From Bacillota bacterium (GTDB taxonomy: Bacteria; Bacillota; Clostridia; Lachnospirales; Lachnospiraceae): 64,000 nt of DNA. A program made the position numbers and the translations under genes. A model generated the notes under the pieces. It searched no databases and had not been told where the DNA came from. It was given only the letters and a program-made list of their open reading frames with translations. Location of the stretch: positions 1 through 64,000 of the forward strand of contig JAEZZQ010000043.1 of NCBI GenBank assembly GCA_023442465.1, written 5' to 3'. Positions 32,536 through 41,259 of the stretch are shown here, in pieces. The first letter of the stretch is position 1; each line of letters starts with the position of its first letter.

Positions 32536-33354
32536 TTAAAATAAGATAAGCAGAGTAACTGCCGCTCCCACATAGGCGGCCCCCAAAAACACTTGTTTCT
32601 TCGTCAGCTTTTTCTTCTCCTCCCAGAAAAGACAGTTTCCCTCATATCCTCTGGACTCCAGGGCGTCATAATATTCCCCCGATTTTTTCATCGAAAGGAT
32701 CAGAAGATTAGCCAATTCACCGCCAAAGGTGCGAAAAGAGGTCTTCATATCGCAGTAACCCAGTCTGGACTGTGCCGCCTCCTTCTGCCCTGCGTTCGTT
32801 TCCAAAAGAATAAAGATATAACGGTAAATTAAGTGCATCAGTTCCAGTATGACAGAGGGAACTTTAACCTTGCCCAAGGCCGAAATAATTTCTCCCATTG
32901 GCGTAGAAAGTGCCAGCATATAAAGAGCGCTCACCGCACCGAAGGCTTTGCCGAAAAGTCCCAGGGATTGCCCGAGGCTTTCCTTCGTAATATAAAGATT
33001 GGTTCTGAAAAAAGGAACCCGAAACAGACTCCCCGCTCCTGCACCGACCTGTATTAAAACAGCAATTCCCCCTGTTATGATAAAAGCGGCAGGTACGAGC
33101 ATTAGTCTGAAATAATCCCCCGGCTTAATCTTTCCTGCTCCTATAGACAGCCCTCCCATAAAGGCCATTGTCATAATGGAAACCGCAGGGGAATCCGCCG
33201 TAATGACCGCAAGGATTGCTAGCAGCGCAAAGCTAACCTTATACGGCGTATTCCATTCTTTCAGCCCTGAAATGTAAGCATAGCTGTCGATGGATACATG
33301 CCGATGGCGGCTATGACGACCGTGGCGGTGCATTTTTCTTCTACCTCTTTCCAT
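32536..33354 (-). CDS. cbiQ: Energy-coupling factor cobalt transporter transmembrane subunit
   Basis: A 272-residue protein with about five transmembrane helices and the cytoplasmic coupling segments containing Ala-Arg-Gly-type motifs (AAQSRLGYCD and ALESRGYEGN). The N-terminus is very histidine-rich (HRHGRHSRHRH, seven His and Arg-rich within 15 residues), a possible metal-handling tail that is not a general CbiQ feature. It overlaps the cbiA stop by 14 bases. Confidence 0.9.
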   Translation of the reverse strand: MERGRRKMHRHGRHSRHRHVSIDSYAYISGLKEWNTPYKVSFALLAILAVITADSPAVSIMTMAFMGGLSIGAGKIKPGDYFRLMLVPAAFIITGGIAVLIQVGAGAGSLFRVPFFRTNLYITKESLGQSLGLFGKAFGAVSALYMLALSTPMGEIISALGKVKVPSVILELMHLIYRYIFILLETNAGQKEAAQSRLGYCDMKTSFRTFGGELANLLILSMKKSGEYYDALESRGYEGNCLFWEEKKKLTKKQVFLGAAYVGAAVTLLILF

Positions 33355-34717
33355 TTGCGTATTCTACCGCCCTTTCCATAAAATGATAAACATATTGAGG
33401 GTTCGAATAATAATACAAATGGGGAAATCCCCACCAACAGTTTTTCGTCGCATGAACACATTCCCAGCTCCTATTAAATGCCGGCTTTTTTGCGGTACAC
33501 GATGTTCCGTTATTCGTGCTGTCGAAATAATGAAACTCATGCCCTTTTATCCCCTCATTCTCTCCCAGAAAATGATTCTTCTCCTCCGTTACTTCGATAT
33601 AACCGAACCGTACCAGCTTTCCGGTATAATGACATTCCCCTTCCAATGCGCCCACCATCGGATAACTTTGCTTCGCTGTATCCTCCATTCTCTCGTGCAA
33701 ATACATAAAGCCGCCGCACTCCGCAAGGGAAGGTATCCCTTCTCTTACCGCACACAGCACGGACTTTCTCATCTCTTCATTTCCGGCGAGCGTCGCTGCA
33801 TGCAGCTCGGGATAACCACCGCCAAGCAGAAAACCTCCGATTCCCTCCGGAAGACTCTTATCCCGTAAAGGTGAAAACGGTACGAGTCTCGCTCCTGCTC
33901 TTTGCAACAGCTTTAAATTATCTTCATAATAAAAGCAAAAGGCTTCATCCATCGCTATCCCGATAGGCACTTGCTGCTTTCCAGGCATCCAAGGTGCATA
34001 GGAAAGGAGTGCTTTTCCTTCCAGCTCCTGCGCTTCTTTCGAAAGGGAAAAAAGTGCTTCCATATCTACAGAACCCTTCAAAACCTCAGCCGCTCTTTTT
34101 ATCCTGCATTGTAAGCTCTTCGTCTCCTCAGGAAGTTTCAGCCCTAAGTGCCTGCTCTCTATATTCAAATCCGTCTGGAATGGAAAATAACCGATTACCT
34201 TAACGGGCAGCTCTCTTTCAATTTCCGGCCTGATCATTTCATAAAATATTTTTGTGATTTTATTTAAAATAACTCCGCCGATCAAATGCTCGCTGTCGTA
34301 TTGCAGAAATCCGGCAATAAGGGGAATCAGCGACCTTCCCATCCCATGAGCATCTATGACTAGAACAATGGGAGTTTTCGTCACCTTTGCCAAATGATAA
34401 GAGGAGGCTTCCTCCCTTATTCCCAAAAGACCATCAAAAAGGCCCATGACTCCTTCTATGACAGAAATATCCTTTCCGGCTGCATCTTCCAGAAAAAGTG
34501 CCCTCGTAAGCCCATCCTCCGTAAAATAAGTATCCAGATTTTTGGATGGAATCCCCAATACCCTTTTGTGAAACATCGGATCGATGTAATCCGGCCCACA
34601 CTTAAACGCTGCCGCCGTTTTCCCCATATCCACGATTGCCTGCAAAAGCGCACAGGTTACAGTCGTCTTACCGCTCCCGCTTCCCGTGGCGGCAATCATA
34701 ATTCTAGGTGTTTTCAT
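33341..34717 (-). CDS. cbiA: Cobyrinate a,c-diamide synthase
   Basis: A 458-residue glutamine-dependent amidase. The N-terminal ATPase part has IAATGSGSGKTTVTCAL and the C-terminal GATase-1 part has the catalytic Cys in SLAECGGFMYL and the His in KGHEFHYFD. It amidates the a and c side chains of cobyrinate. The start overlaps the end of the CobK-CbiE-CbiT gene by 14 bases. Confidence 0.93.
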   Translation of the reverse strand: MKTPRIMIAATGSGSGKTTVTCALLQAIVDMGKTAAAFKCGPDYIDPMFHKRVLGIPSKNLDTYFTEDGLTRALFLEDAAGKDISVIEGVMGLFDGLLGIREEASSYHLAKVTKTPIVLVIDAHGMGRSLIPLIAGFLQYDSEHLIGGVILNKITKIFYEMIRPEIERELPVKVIGYFPFQTDLNIESRHLGLKLPEETKSLQCRIKRAAEVLKGSVDMEALFSLSKEAQELEGKALLSYAPWMPGKQQVPIGIAMDEAFCFYYEDNLKLLQRAGARLVPFSPLRDKSLPEGIGGFLLGGGYPELHAATLAGNEEMRKSVLCAVREGIPSLAECGGFMYLHERMEDTAKQSYPMVGALEGECHYTGKLVRFGYIEVTEEKNHFLGENEGIKGHEFHYFDSTNNGTSCTAKKPAFNRSWECVHATKNCWWGFPHLYYYSNPQYVYHFMERAVEYANGKR

Positions 34718-36767
34718 TTTCTGTCAGCCCCTCTTGAAAATTGAATGAAATAACATAAACAGGATTTTCCGCCTGCATCAAATGATACGGCCCTGCTTTT
34801 TTCGCCCGGTTTATCTGTACCTGAACAATGTCCTCTTCCTTTACCGGGAATTCCTCCAGCAAGCCGGTTATTTCGCCCAAAGTTTGTAACGTAATTACAT
34901 TTATCACCACTCTGAGAAATGGATTCTTCTCATATAAGGCCGTCAGAATTTCTTTCATCCGGCCTCCGCTGCCTCCAATGAACGCATGGGTCGGTGCAGG
35001 AAGGTATTCGAACCCCTCCGGAGCCGCCGCTTCGATGACCTCAAGATTGGTAAGCCCGAAAAGTTCACTGTTTTTCCCAATCAGATTTACTGCCTCCCTG
35101 TCTCTTTCTATGGCGTACACTCGTATATCCCCGGACAAGCGGGCGCATTCTACGGAGACGGAGCCGGTTCCGCTTCCCACATCATAGAGAATGGAGTTTA
35201 GCTTAAGTCCCAGCTTACAAATGGAAACCTCCCTTACCTCTTCTTTTGTCATCGGAGTCCTTCCTCTAAAAAACGAAGCATCCTTCAATCCATGGGAAAT
35301 TACCTGAGCTGCCGCCCGGCTGTTCTCTATAAAGCAGCAGTAAAGACCTTCCTTTTTCAGGCTCCCGCACATGGACGGAGTAAGCTCCATGATTTCCTCT
35401 TCCGGATAAGAAAGCCGGTATCCCGCAGTAATCCTTAGTTCACGCCATTCTTCGCCGGCAAACAGTTCCCCTAAATGTTTCATATCTATAAGTCCGGAAA
35501 CAAGTACAAACGTCTTTTTCTCCCGTCTCACAGTTTCCAAAATATTCGCTTTCCTGCCATGAAGGCTTACAACGACAGCCTCCTGCCAGCTCATTCCTGT
35601 TTTGGCGGCCAGATAGGACATGGAGGATATTCCGGGCAGCATTTCGATATCCGCTTCCAGTCGTTTTTCCTCCAAATCTCTTTTCAACTCTTCATAGAGC
35701 TTTGACGCACCGCTGTAAAATCCGGTATCTCCGGAAAAAAGAACTGCAGCTTCCATGTAAGGACTATACCTATTTCCCTCTTTTACTATCTTTGTCAACT
35801 GCGGAATAATATCTGCCGCCAGATAATACGGATACTTTTCTTTTTCTTCTCCTACTTCTTCAAGCAGCCGCTGCGCACCAAAAATTACATCCGCACGTTG
35901 TATCTTCTCTTTCGCTTCCTGGGTCAGAATACCTTCCGCTCCCATTCCCATTCCTATCAGAGACACTCTCAGCTTCGGGCCTCTTGGTGCTTCTCCCGAC
36001 AGCCGGTATATTTCCTCTGCCACCTCTTCGAAGGAAAGCCCCTGCTCCTCCTTCTCGGGATTGCCAATTACCATTACCGGTATCCCGGCATTGCCTGCTG
36101 CCCTTACCTTTTCAAAAAAGCCGCCGGTATTTCCGCTTTCCTTCGTCACCAGATACGATATGTGAAATTGTCTTATGATCGCCTCGTTCATTTCTGTGGA
36201 AAAAGGCCCTTGCATAGCTATGATCTGCTTTCCGCAAATTCCCTGTTTTTCACAAAGAGCTATGCTTTCTTCGTTTGGAAGAATCCTTACATAAAGGCGC
36301 TTCTTCAATTCCCCTTCGCTAAAAGCTGCCAAATCCTTGCTTCCTGTAGTCAGAAGTATATTCCCTGTCGTTTCCTGCAAAACCTCCCCGCAAGACTCCA
36401 TATCACGAAACCAAAGAAGCCGCTCCTTCTGCGCTTCCCTCATATCCGTGTCCCTTTTCAGACGAATATAGGGCAGGGACATGCCGGAAAGACTCTTTCG
36501 TATATTTTCAGATACCTCCACAGCAAAAGGGTGAGTGGCATCCACGACCGCAAAGAATCCGCCTTCTTTTATGAATTCCTCCATTTGCCCGGCATCCAGC
36601 CTTCCCCTATGGAGCGTGAGAGATGGCATTTCCTTCATAACCTGTTCCCCATACTGTGTTGCCACGGATACCGTACAAAAGAAACCTGCTGCACACATAG
36701 TTTCCGCCAGCCGTCTTCCTTCTGTCGTTCCGCCGAATATGAGAATTTGTTTTCTCTCTCGCTTCAT
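34704..36767 (-). CDS. Triple fusion: precorrin-6A reductase (CobK/CbiJ), CbiE and CbiT methyltransferases
   Basis: A 687-residue protein with three enzymes in series. Residues 1 to about 255 are the CobK/CbiJ reductase (ILIFGGTTEGRRLAETM, VVDATHPFA). Residues about 262-480 are CbiE, a C5-methylating tetrapyrrole methylase (VSLIGMGMGAEGILT, SGDTGFYSGASKL). Residues about 490-687 are CbiT, which methylates C15 and decarboxylates (DVGSGTGSVSVECARL, FIGGSGGRMKEIL). CbiE-CbiT fusion equals CobL; the addition of the reductase at the front joins consecutive pathway steps in one chain. It overlaps the upstream cbiH by four bases. Confidence 0.92.
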   Translation of the reverse strand: MKRERKQILIFGGTTEGRRLAETMCAAGFFCTVSVATQYGEQVMKEMPSLTLHRGRLDAGQMEEFIKEGGFFAVVDATHPFAVEVSENIRKSLSGMSLPYIRLKRDTDMREAQKERLLWFRDMESCGEVLQETTGNILLTTGSKDLAAFSEGELKKRLYVRILPNEESIALCEKQGICGKQIIAMQGPFSTEMNEAIIRQFHISYLVTKESGNTGGFFEKVRAAGNAGIPVMVIGNPEKEEQGLSFEEVAEEIYRLSGEAPRGPKLRVSLIGMGMGAEGILTQEAKEKIQRADVIFGAQRLLEEVGEEKEKYPYYLAADIIPQLTKIVKEGNRYSPYMEAAVLFSGDTGFYSGASKLYEELKRDLEEKRLEADIEMLPGISSMSYLAAKTGMSWQEAVVVSLHGRKANILETVRREKKTFVLVSGLIDMKHLGELFAGEEWRELRITAGYRLSYPEEEIMELTPSMCGSLKKEGLYCCFIENSRAAAQVISHGLKDASFFRGRTPMTKEEVREVSICKLGLKLNSILYDVGSGTGSVSVECARLSGDIRVYAIERDREAVNLIGKNSELFGLTNLEVIEAAAPEGFEYLPAPTHAFIGGSGGRMKEILTALYEKNPFLRVVINVITLQTLGEITGLLEEFPVKEEDIVQVQINRAKKAGPYHLMQAENPVYVISFNFQEGLTENENT

Positions 36768-37495
36768 AGCCGGTATCCTCTTTTCGTAATCAGCTTGTCC
36801 CCTCTCCTTTCGGTCTGGGAGTTTCCGATGAAGACAGTAGTGAACATATTTACCTGCGCATCTGAAAGCTCCTTAAGGGAACATACGGTAATTTTTGTTC
36901 CCTCCCGCCCGATATTTTCCACAAAGCCGCAGGCTCTTTCTTCCTCAAGCACCTTCAATAAAATCTCGCAGGCCTTTTTTAAATAGTCCTCTCTTTTATG
37001 GCTGGCCGGATTATACAAGGCTATGCAGAAATCACCCTCGGCCGCAGCGCGAAGCCTTTTTTCTATTTTTTCCCAAGGGGTCAATAAATCACTTAGACTT
37101 ATGACACAGTAGTCATGATTTAACGGAGCTCCCAGCACTGCTGCACCGCTGTTGGCCGCCGTAATTCCCGGAATGATCACAAGCTCACAATCGGGGTATG
37201 CGCCTCCGATTTCATACATCAGCGAAGCCATGCCATATACTCCCGCATCGCCGCTGCATACCAGCGCCGTCTTTTTCCCTTTTTTCGCTTCTGCAAAGCA
37301 TAACAGACACCGCTCTGCCTCCTGCCGCATGGGAGTGGAAAGAAATTCCTTATGCCCGAAGCGCTCCTTAAGCAGGTTCAAATAAACAGGATATCCGACA
37401 ATGACATCGCACTCCTCTAAGATGCGTATCGCCTGAACGCTCATCATTTCCTCACTGCCCGGCCCTATTCCCACCACATAAATTTTATGCTTCAT
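36764..37495 (-). CDS. cbiH: Precorrin-3B/cobalt-factor III C17-methyltransferase
   Basis: A 243-residue tetrapyrrole methylase: YVVGIGPGSEEMMSVQA, ALVCSGDAGVYGMASLMYE, PGITAANSGAAVLGAPL and the late FIGNSQTERRGDKLITKRGY. The last block is specific to CbiH/CobJ, which drives ring contraction. It overlaps cbiG by 11 bases, in line with CbiG acting on the next intermediate. Confidence 0.93.
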   Translation of the reverse strand: MKHKIYVVGIGPGSEEMMSVQAIRILEECDVIVGYPVYLNLLKERFGHKEFLSTPMRQEAERCLLCFAEAKKGKKTALVCSGDAGVYGMASLMYEIGGAYPDCELVIIPGITAANSGAAVLGAPLNHDYCVISLSDLLTPWEKIEKRLRAAAEGDFCIALYNPASHKREDYLKKACEILLKVLEEERACGFVENIGREGTKITVCSLKELSDAQVNMFTTVFIGNSQTERRGDKLITKRGYRL

Positions 37496-38543
37496 CGAAT
37501 GATACTCTCCATTTTCTCATCGCTATTGCTACCGTCACTCCATTTTGTGCCTGCTTGCCAAGCACCAATCCTGCACCTTCTTTGCAAGCCGCCATAGCGG
37601 CCCGCTCGCAGACATTATCCACACCAACTATAGACTTCACAAAAGAAGAAGCCTTGTAATTTCCCGGAACACTTTCTAATTCCTCCTTAGAAAAGGTCTG
37701 AAAGTTCCAGCCATATTTTTCCGAAAGCTCCCAAAGCCCCTTCTCCTCCTTCTTTACATCGATGGATGCAATGCCTACAACCGCTTCTGCCCTTATCCTT
37801 GTCTGCTTCAGATATTTATCTACCGCCGCCTCTATTTCAGCCGCTGCCTTTCCCCGCCTGCATCCGATTCCTATTACAAAGACCCGGGGTACAAGGTACA
37901 GCACAGCCGTTATATCTTCTTTTTCATAAGGAGACAAAAAGATGGATACTTGTCCATCCTCCGGTCTTGCAAGAGTAAGCCCTTCCGGCAGCCTCCCCTC
38001 ATAGATTCCATCCATTGCAAAGGTCACTTTTTCCTTCGCAAGAATAGCCGCGGATATTTCTTTTATTCCCTCTCTGTTGCAGACAGTAAGATGATTCTGT
38101 CTGGCAAACACATCTACAGCAAACAACCGGTTCACGTCCGTTGCCGTAGTAATGACGGCAGTCATCCCCATAATCCCTGCAATTTCCTCCGCCAGCTCAT
38201 TTGCTCCTCCAAAGTGCCCGGACAAAAGGGGAATGACAAACTGCCCTGCCTCATCCACGACAAGCACAGGAATGTCCTGAAGCTTGTCCCTTACCAAAGG
38301 AGCAATTGCCCGCACCGCAATTCCGCAGGCTCCGATGAAGATAATCGGTCGTCTATATAAAAAGCAGTTTTGCGCCCACGCAAAAAGGCTTTCTTCACAG
38401 AAGGTCACTTCTGCCTCTTCGTATCTGCCCCACTTCGTGTACAAAGAAGCATGAATGCCCTCCTTCGTTCTATTCTTCAATTCCTTTGACAGTTTCATCC
38501 CCCGTTCGGTAAAACTGATTATACTAACGCTCTTACGTTCCAC
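37485..38543 (-). CDS. cbiG: Cobalt-precorrin-5A hydrolase
   Basis: A 352-residue protein with the CbiG blocks FIGACGIAVRAIAPLV, DEAGQFVIPLLSGHFGGANELA, GIGCRRGKAAAEIEAAV and ASIDVKKEEKGL. It opens the delta-lactone with loss of acetaldehyde, an anaerobic-pathway step. The start is probably GTG at 38543, five bases after a GGGAG site and overlapping the cbiF stop; an ATG at 38583 would extend it 13 codons or so into cbiF. Confidence 0.88.
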   Translation of the reverse strand: MERKSVSIISFTERGMKLSKELKNRTKEGIHASLYTKWGRYEEAEVTFCEESLFAWAQNCFLYRRPIIFIGACGIAVRAIAPLVRDKLQDIPVLVVDEAGQFVIPLLSGHFGGANELAEEIAGIMGMTAVITTATDVNRLFAVDVFARQNHLTVCNREGIKEISAAILAKEKVTFAMDGIYEGRLPEGLTLARPEDGQVSIFLSPYEKEDITAVLYLVPRVFVIGIGCRRGKAAAEIEAAVDKYLKQTRIRAEAVVGIASIDVKKEEKGLWELSEKYGWNFQTFSKEELESVPGNYKASSFVKSIVGVDNVCERAAMAACKEGAGLVLGKQAQNGVTVAIAMRKWRVSFDEA

Positions 38544-39297
38544 TTCTTCTCCCTCGAAATTCTGTTTCAAAATCCGGTGCATACAATCTGGACCGTTTAT
38601 ATCTCTCATGGGCGATAACGTCTCCTACGAGAATCAAAGCTGTTTTTGTAATCCTATAGACTTTCGCTGTCTCCTCCAAAGTTCCCACTGTACAGATATA
38701 CTTTTTTTCCTCCGGCCATGTTGCCTTGTATACAATAGCTGCAGGCGTCTTTTCGCTGTAACCGCCCGCCATGAGGCGTCTGCTCAATTCCCCGGTCATT
38801 CCGCTGCTTAGATAAACTGCCATGGATGCCTGGTGCGCTGCGAAGCTTTCAATGCTTTCCTTTGCAGGAACGCCAGTTTTTCCTTCCATCCTCGTGATGA
38901 TCAAACTTTGAGAGATTCCAGGCAGCGTATATTCCAAATTCAGAGAAGCTGCCGCTCCGAAGCAGGCACTGACACCGGGACAGCTCTCATAAGGAATGTT
39001 CCATTCCTCTAAAATATCCATCTGCTCACGAACCGCACCATAGATGCTGGGGTCGCCCGTATGTAACCGTACCGTTTTCTTTCCTTCCTTTTCGGCAGCT
39101 TTCATGACCGCCATCACTTCCTCCAAGGTCATTTCTGCGCTGTTATAAATGCTGCAGTTCTCTTTCCCATAGCTTAACAGCTCGGGATTTACTAAGGAGC
39201 CCGCATAAATTATCACATCTGCCTCCTCAAGCAGGCGCTTCCCCCTTACTGTGATCAAATCCGGCGCTCCGGTTCCCGCTCCCACAAAATAAACCAT
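38533..39297 (-). CDS. cbiF: Cobalt-precorrin-4 C11-methyltransferase
   Basis: A 254-residue tetrapyrrole methylase: YFVGAGTGAPDLITVRG, YAGSLVNPELL, LHTGDPSIYGAVREQMD, CPGVSACFGAAASL and VYKATWPEEK. These are diagnostic of CbiF/CobM. It is the first gene after a 200-base gap in the operon that holds a structured repeat. Confidence 0.93.
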   Translation of the reverse strand: MVYFVGAGTGAPDLITVRGKRLLEEADVIIYAGSLVNPELLSYGKENCSIYNSAEMTLEEVMAVMKAAEKEGKKTVRLHTGDPSIYGAVREQMDILEEWNIPYESCPGVSACFGAAASLNLEYTLPGISQSLIITRMEGKTGVPAKESIESFAAHQASMAVYLSSGMTGELSRRLMAGGYSEKTPAAIVYKATWPEEKKYICTVGTLEETAKVYRITKTALILVGDVIAHERYKRSRLYAPDFETEFRGRRSGT

Positions 39298-39352
39298 AGT
39301 GTCTGCCTCACCTCTTCCCTTTCGATTGTTATTTATCCTTAAGTTCTATCGC

Positions 39353-39450
39353 AAGAACAAAAGTGTGCTCCGCACACTCCCGTGACCAAGTACTTTGGCC
39401 GCACAGCTTTTGTTCCGCGCGCGCAGCTGCGCATTGTTTGCCCGAAGGGC
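39353..39450. repeat. Structured repeat family B, longest copy, inside the cobalamin operon
   Basis: GAACAAAAG (39355-39363) pairs with CTTTTGTTC (39407-39415). Enclosed are GTGTGC-tcc-GCACAC and CCAA-gtact-TTGG. A perfect GCGCAGCTGCGC palindrome and GCCC-gaa-GGGC follow. The right half recurs at 14600-14634 (33 of 35 bases) and the left 19 bases recur at 58373-58391. It fills the only long gap in the cob run, between cbiD and cbiF. Confidence 0.7.
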
Positions 39451-39498
39451 TTTTCTGTAATGGATGTACAGGAATTATGCATTTGTCATGATTTCGTA

Positions 39499-40620
39499 TT
39501 ATGAATCCCGGCCTTTTATTTTAAAGAGCAATTCCTGAGCACCTTCGCTCCTTACCAGCTCGCCGTAATCATTGGCGTACATAATACATTCTATACGAAG
39601 CCTGCCATCCGCCCTCCTCGCTAAATATCCCTGTGCCTTTTCCATCACAATATCCATTGCGGGCTTAAGCCTTCCGGCAATCTGCAAGATGGAAACGGCC
39701 GACTCCGCGGCCACGCAGCTTAAAATTTTCTTTGCCGCCCCGGCATCTATACCTGCCGCGATTCCCGCCGCCGCAAGCAGCTCCATCCGGCAATCTCCTT
39801 CCTTGGAATGAGTATTCATCATTCCTCCTGAAAGCTTGATCAGCTTCCCGATATGCCCGGTCAAAAGCATTTCCTGAAAGCCCGCTTCCGCCGCCATATC
39901 GATAGTATCGCCGATAAAATTGCTGCATTTCACACTTTTATCCAGATCATATCCATAGGCCCGCTTCATAAAATCGAGGCCATAATTACCCGGCGATACC
40001 GCTACTGCCTCCGCGCCTGACGCCCTCTTTACACTTAGCTCCGTACGGATCGTATCCAGCAAAGCCTTACTGCTCATAGGTTCTACAATTCCTGTGGTTC
40101 CCAAGATGGAGATGCCTTCCTGAATCCCCAAACGGGGATTAAAAGTTCTGCTCGCCAAAGCCTCTCCTTCGGGCACCGAAATGGTAACGGACAGGCAGCC
40201 CTTGAAATCTGCAAGTTCACATACCTGAAGCACTTCCCGCTCTATCATCTCCCGGGGAACATGATTGATCGCCGCATTTCCCACCGGCTGATCCAATCCG
40301 GGCTTCGTTACCCTTCCGACTCCAATTCCTCCATCGATGAAAATGCGACCGCTCTTGTCCTTCGCATCGTTAGCTTCTATGGAAACCTCCGCGAATACAA
40401 GAGCCCCCGTGGTAATGTCCGGATCGTCCCCCCCATCCTTTCTCACGGCACAGGAAACCCGCGTTTCCTCTCTGGAAATTTCTTCTATGGAAGCCTTATA
40501 AACAATTCCCTTTGGAGTATCGATAGTAATATTCGTTTTTTGCCTGCCGGTCAACAGCATGTAGGCTGCTGCCTTGGCTGCCGCCGCCGCGCAGCTTCCC
40601 GTCGTAAAGCCGTATCTCAT
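39499..40620 (-). CDS. cbiD: Cobalt-precorrin-5B C1-methyltransferase
   Basis: A 373-residue protein starting RYGFTTGSCAAAAAKAA, with KDGGDDPDITTGALVFAEV and GGIGVGRVTKPGLDQPVG. This is the CbiD signature, specific to the anaerobic pathway. It follows cbiC by three bases. Confidence 0.93.
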   Translation of the reverse strand: MRYGFTTGSCAAAAAKAAAYMLLTGRQKTNITIDTPKGIVYKASIEEISREETRVSCAVRKDGGDDPDITTGALVFAEVSIEANDAKDKSGRIFIDGGIGVGRVTKPGLDQPVGNAAINHVPREMIEREVLQVCELADFKGCLSVTISVPEGEALASRTFNPRLGIQEGISILGTTGIVEPMSSKALLDTIRTELSVKRASGAEAVAVSPGNYGLDFMKRAYGYDLDKSVKCSNFIGDTIDMAAEAGFQEMLLTGHIGKLIKLSGGMMNTHSKEGDCRMELLAAAGIAAGIDAGAAKKILSCVAAESAVSILQIAGRLKPAMDIVMEKAQGYLARRADGRLRIECIMYANDYGELVRSEGAQELLFKIKGRDS

Positions 40621-40623
40621 CGC

Positions 40624-41259
40624 TTACCTCACCAATTCGTATAAAATAGCGTTGCAGATGGCTGCTGCCACATTACTTCCACCTTTCCTGCCCCGGTTGA
40701 CTATATAGGGAATCTCCATACTCATAATCAGCTCCTTGGCAGGCACCACGTTAACGAAGCCCACCGGAACGCCAATGATGAATTCCGGTACCAGTGTCTT
40801 CGCTTCTATCATTTCATACAACCGCACAAGTGCGGTAGGAGCATTTCCTATAGCGAAAATCAAGGGCTTGCCAATCTCTGCCGCAAGCTCCATACTCACT
40901 GCCGCTCTTGTCGTATTATTCTCCTTCGCCAGCTTTGCCGTTTTCTCCTGAGCCATAAAGCAGTGAGCCTCGCCGCCGAAGCCCTCCAATATCTTTTTAT
41001 TGATTCCGGCAAGTGCCATATTGGTATCCGTTACGATATGTGCGCCGCTTCGGATCAGCTCCTTCGCCTTGTCCACCGCATTTTCCGAAAAGGTCATGGT
41101 GTCCGCATACTCGAAATCGGCACTTGTATGAATCACTCGTTTTATTACCATTTCCTGATCCTTCTTCAAAAGAATATTTTTATCCTTAAGCTCCTTTGAA
41201 ATAATCTCAAAGCTTCGCTTCTCGATTTCTTCCGGAAGAACAAATTCTAACTCACTCAT
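40624..41259 (-). CDS. cbiC: Precorrin-8X/cobalt-precorrin-8 methylmutase
   Basis: A 211-residue protein with the catalytic His in VIKRVIHTSADFEYADTM, then GAHIVTDTNMALAGI and IGVPVGFVNVVPAKE. It moves the C11 methyl to C12, forming cobyrinate. The start overlaps the end of cobD by eight bases. Confidence 0.93.
   Translation of the reverse strand: MSELEFVLPEEIEKRSFEIISKELKDKNILLKKDQEMVIKRVIHTSADFEYADTMTFSENAVDKAKELIRSGAHIVTDTNMALAGINKKILEGFGGEAHCFMAQEKTAKLAKENNTTRAAVSMELAAEIGKPLIFAIGNAPTALVRLYEMIEAKTLVPEFIIGVPVGFVNVVPAKELIMSMEIPYIVNRGRKGGSNVAAAICNAILYELVR

Noticed and set aside
36000..36986. Long + strand open frame across the CobK/CbiE fusion and cbiH
   Set aside because: Antisense to well-recognised cobalamin genes; composition is that of a shadow frame.
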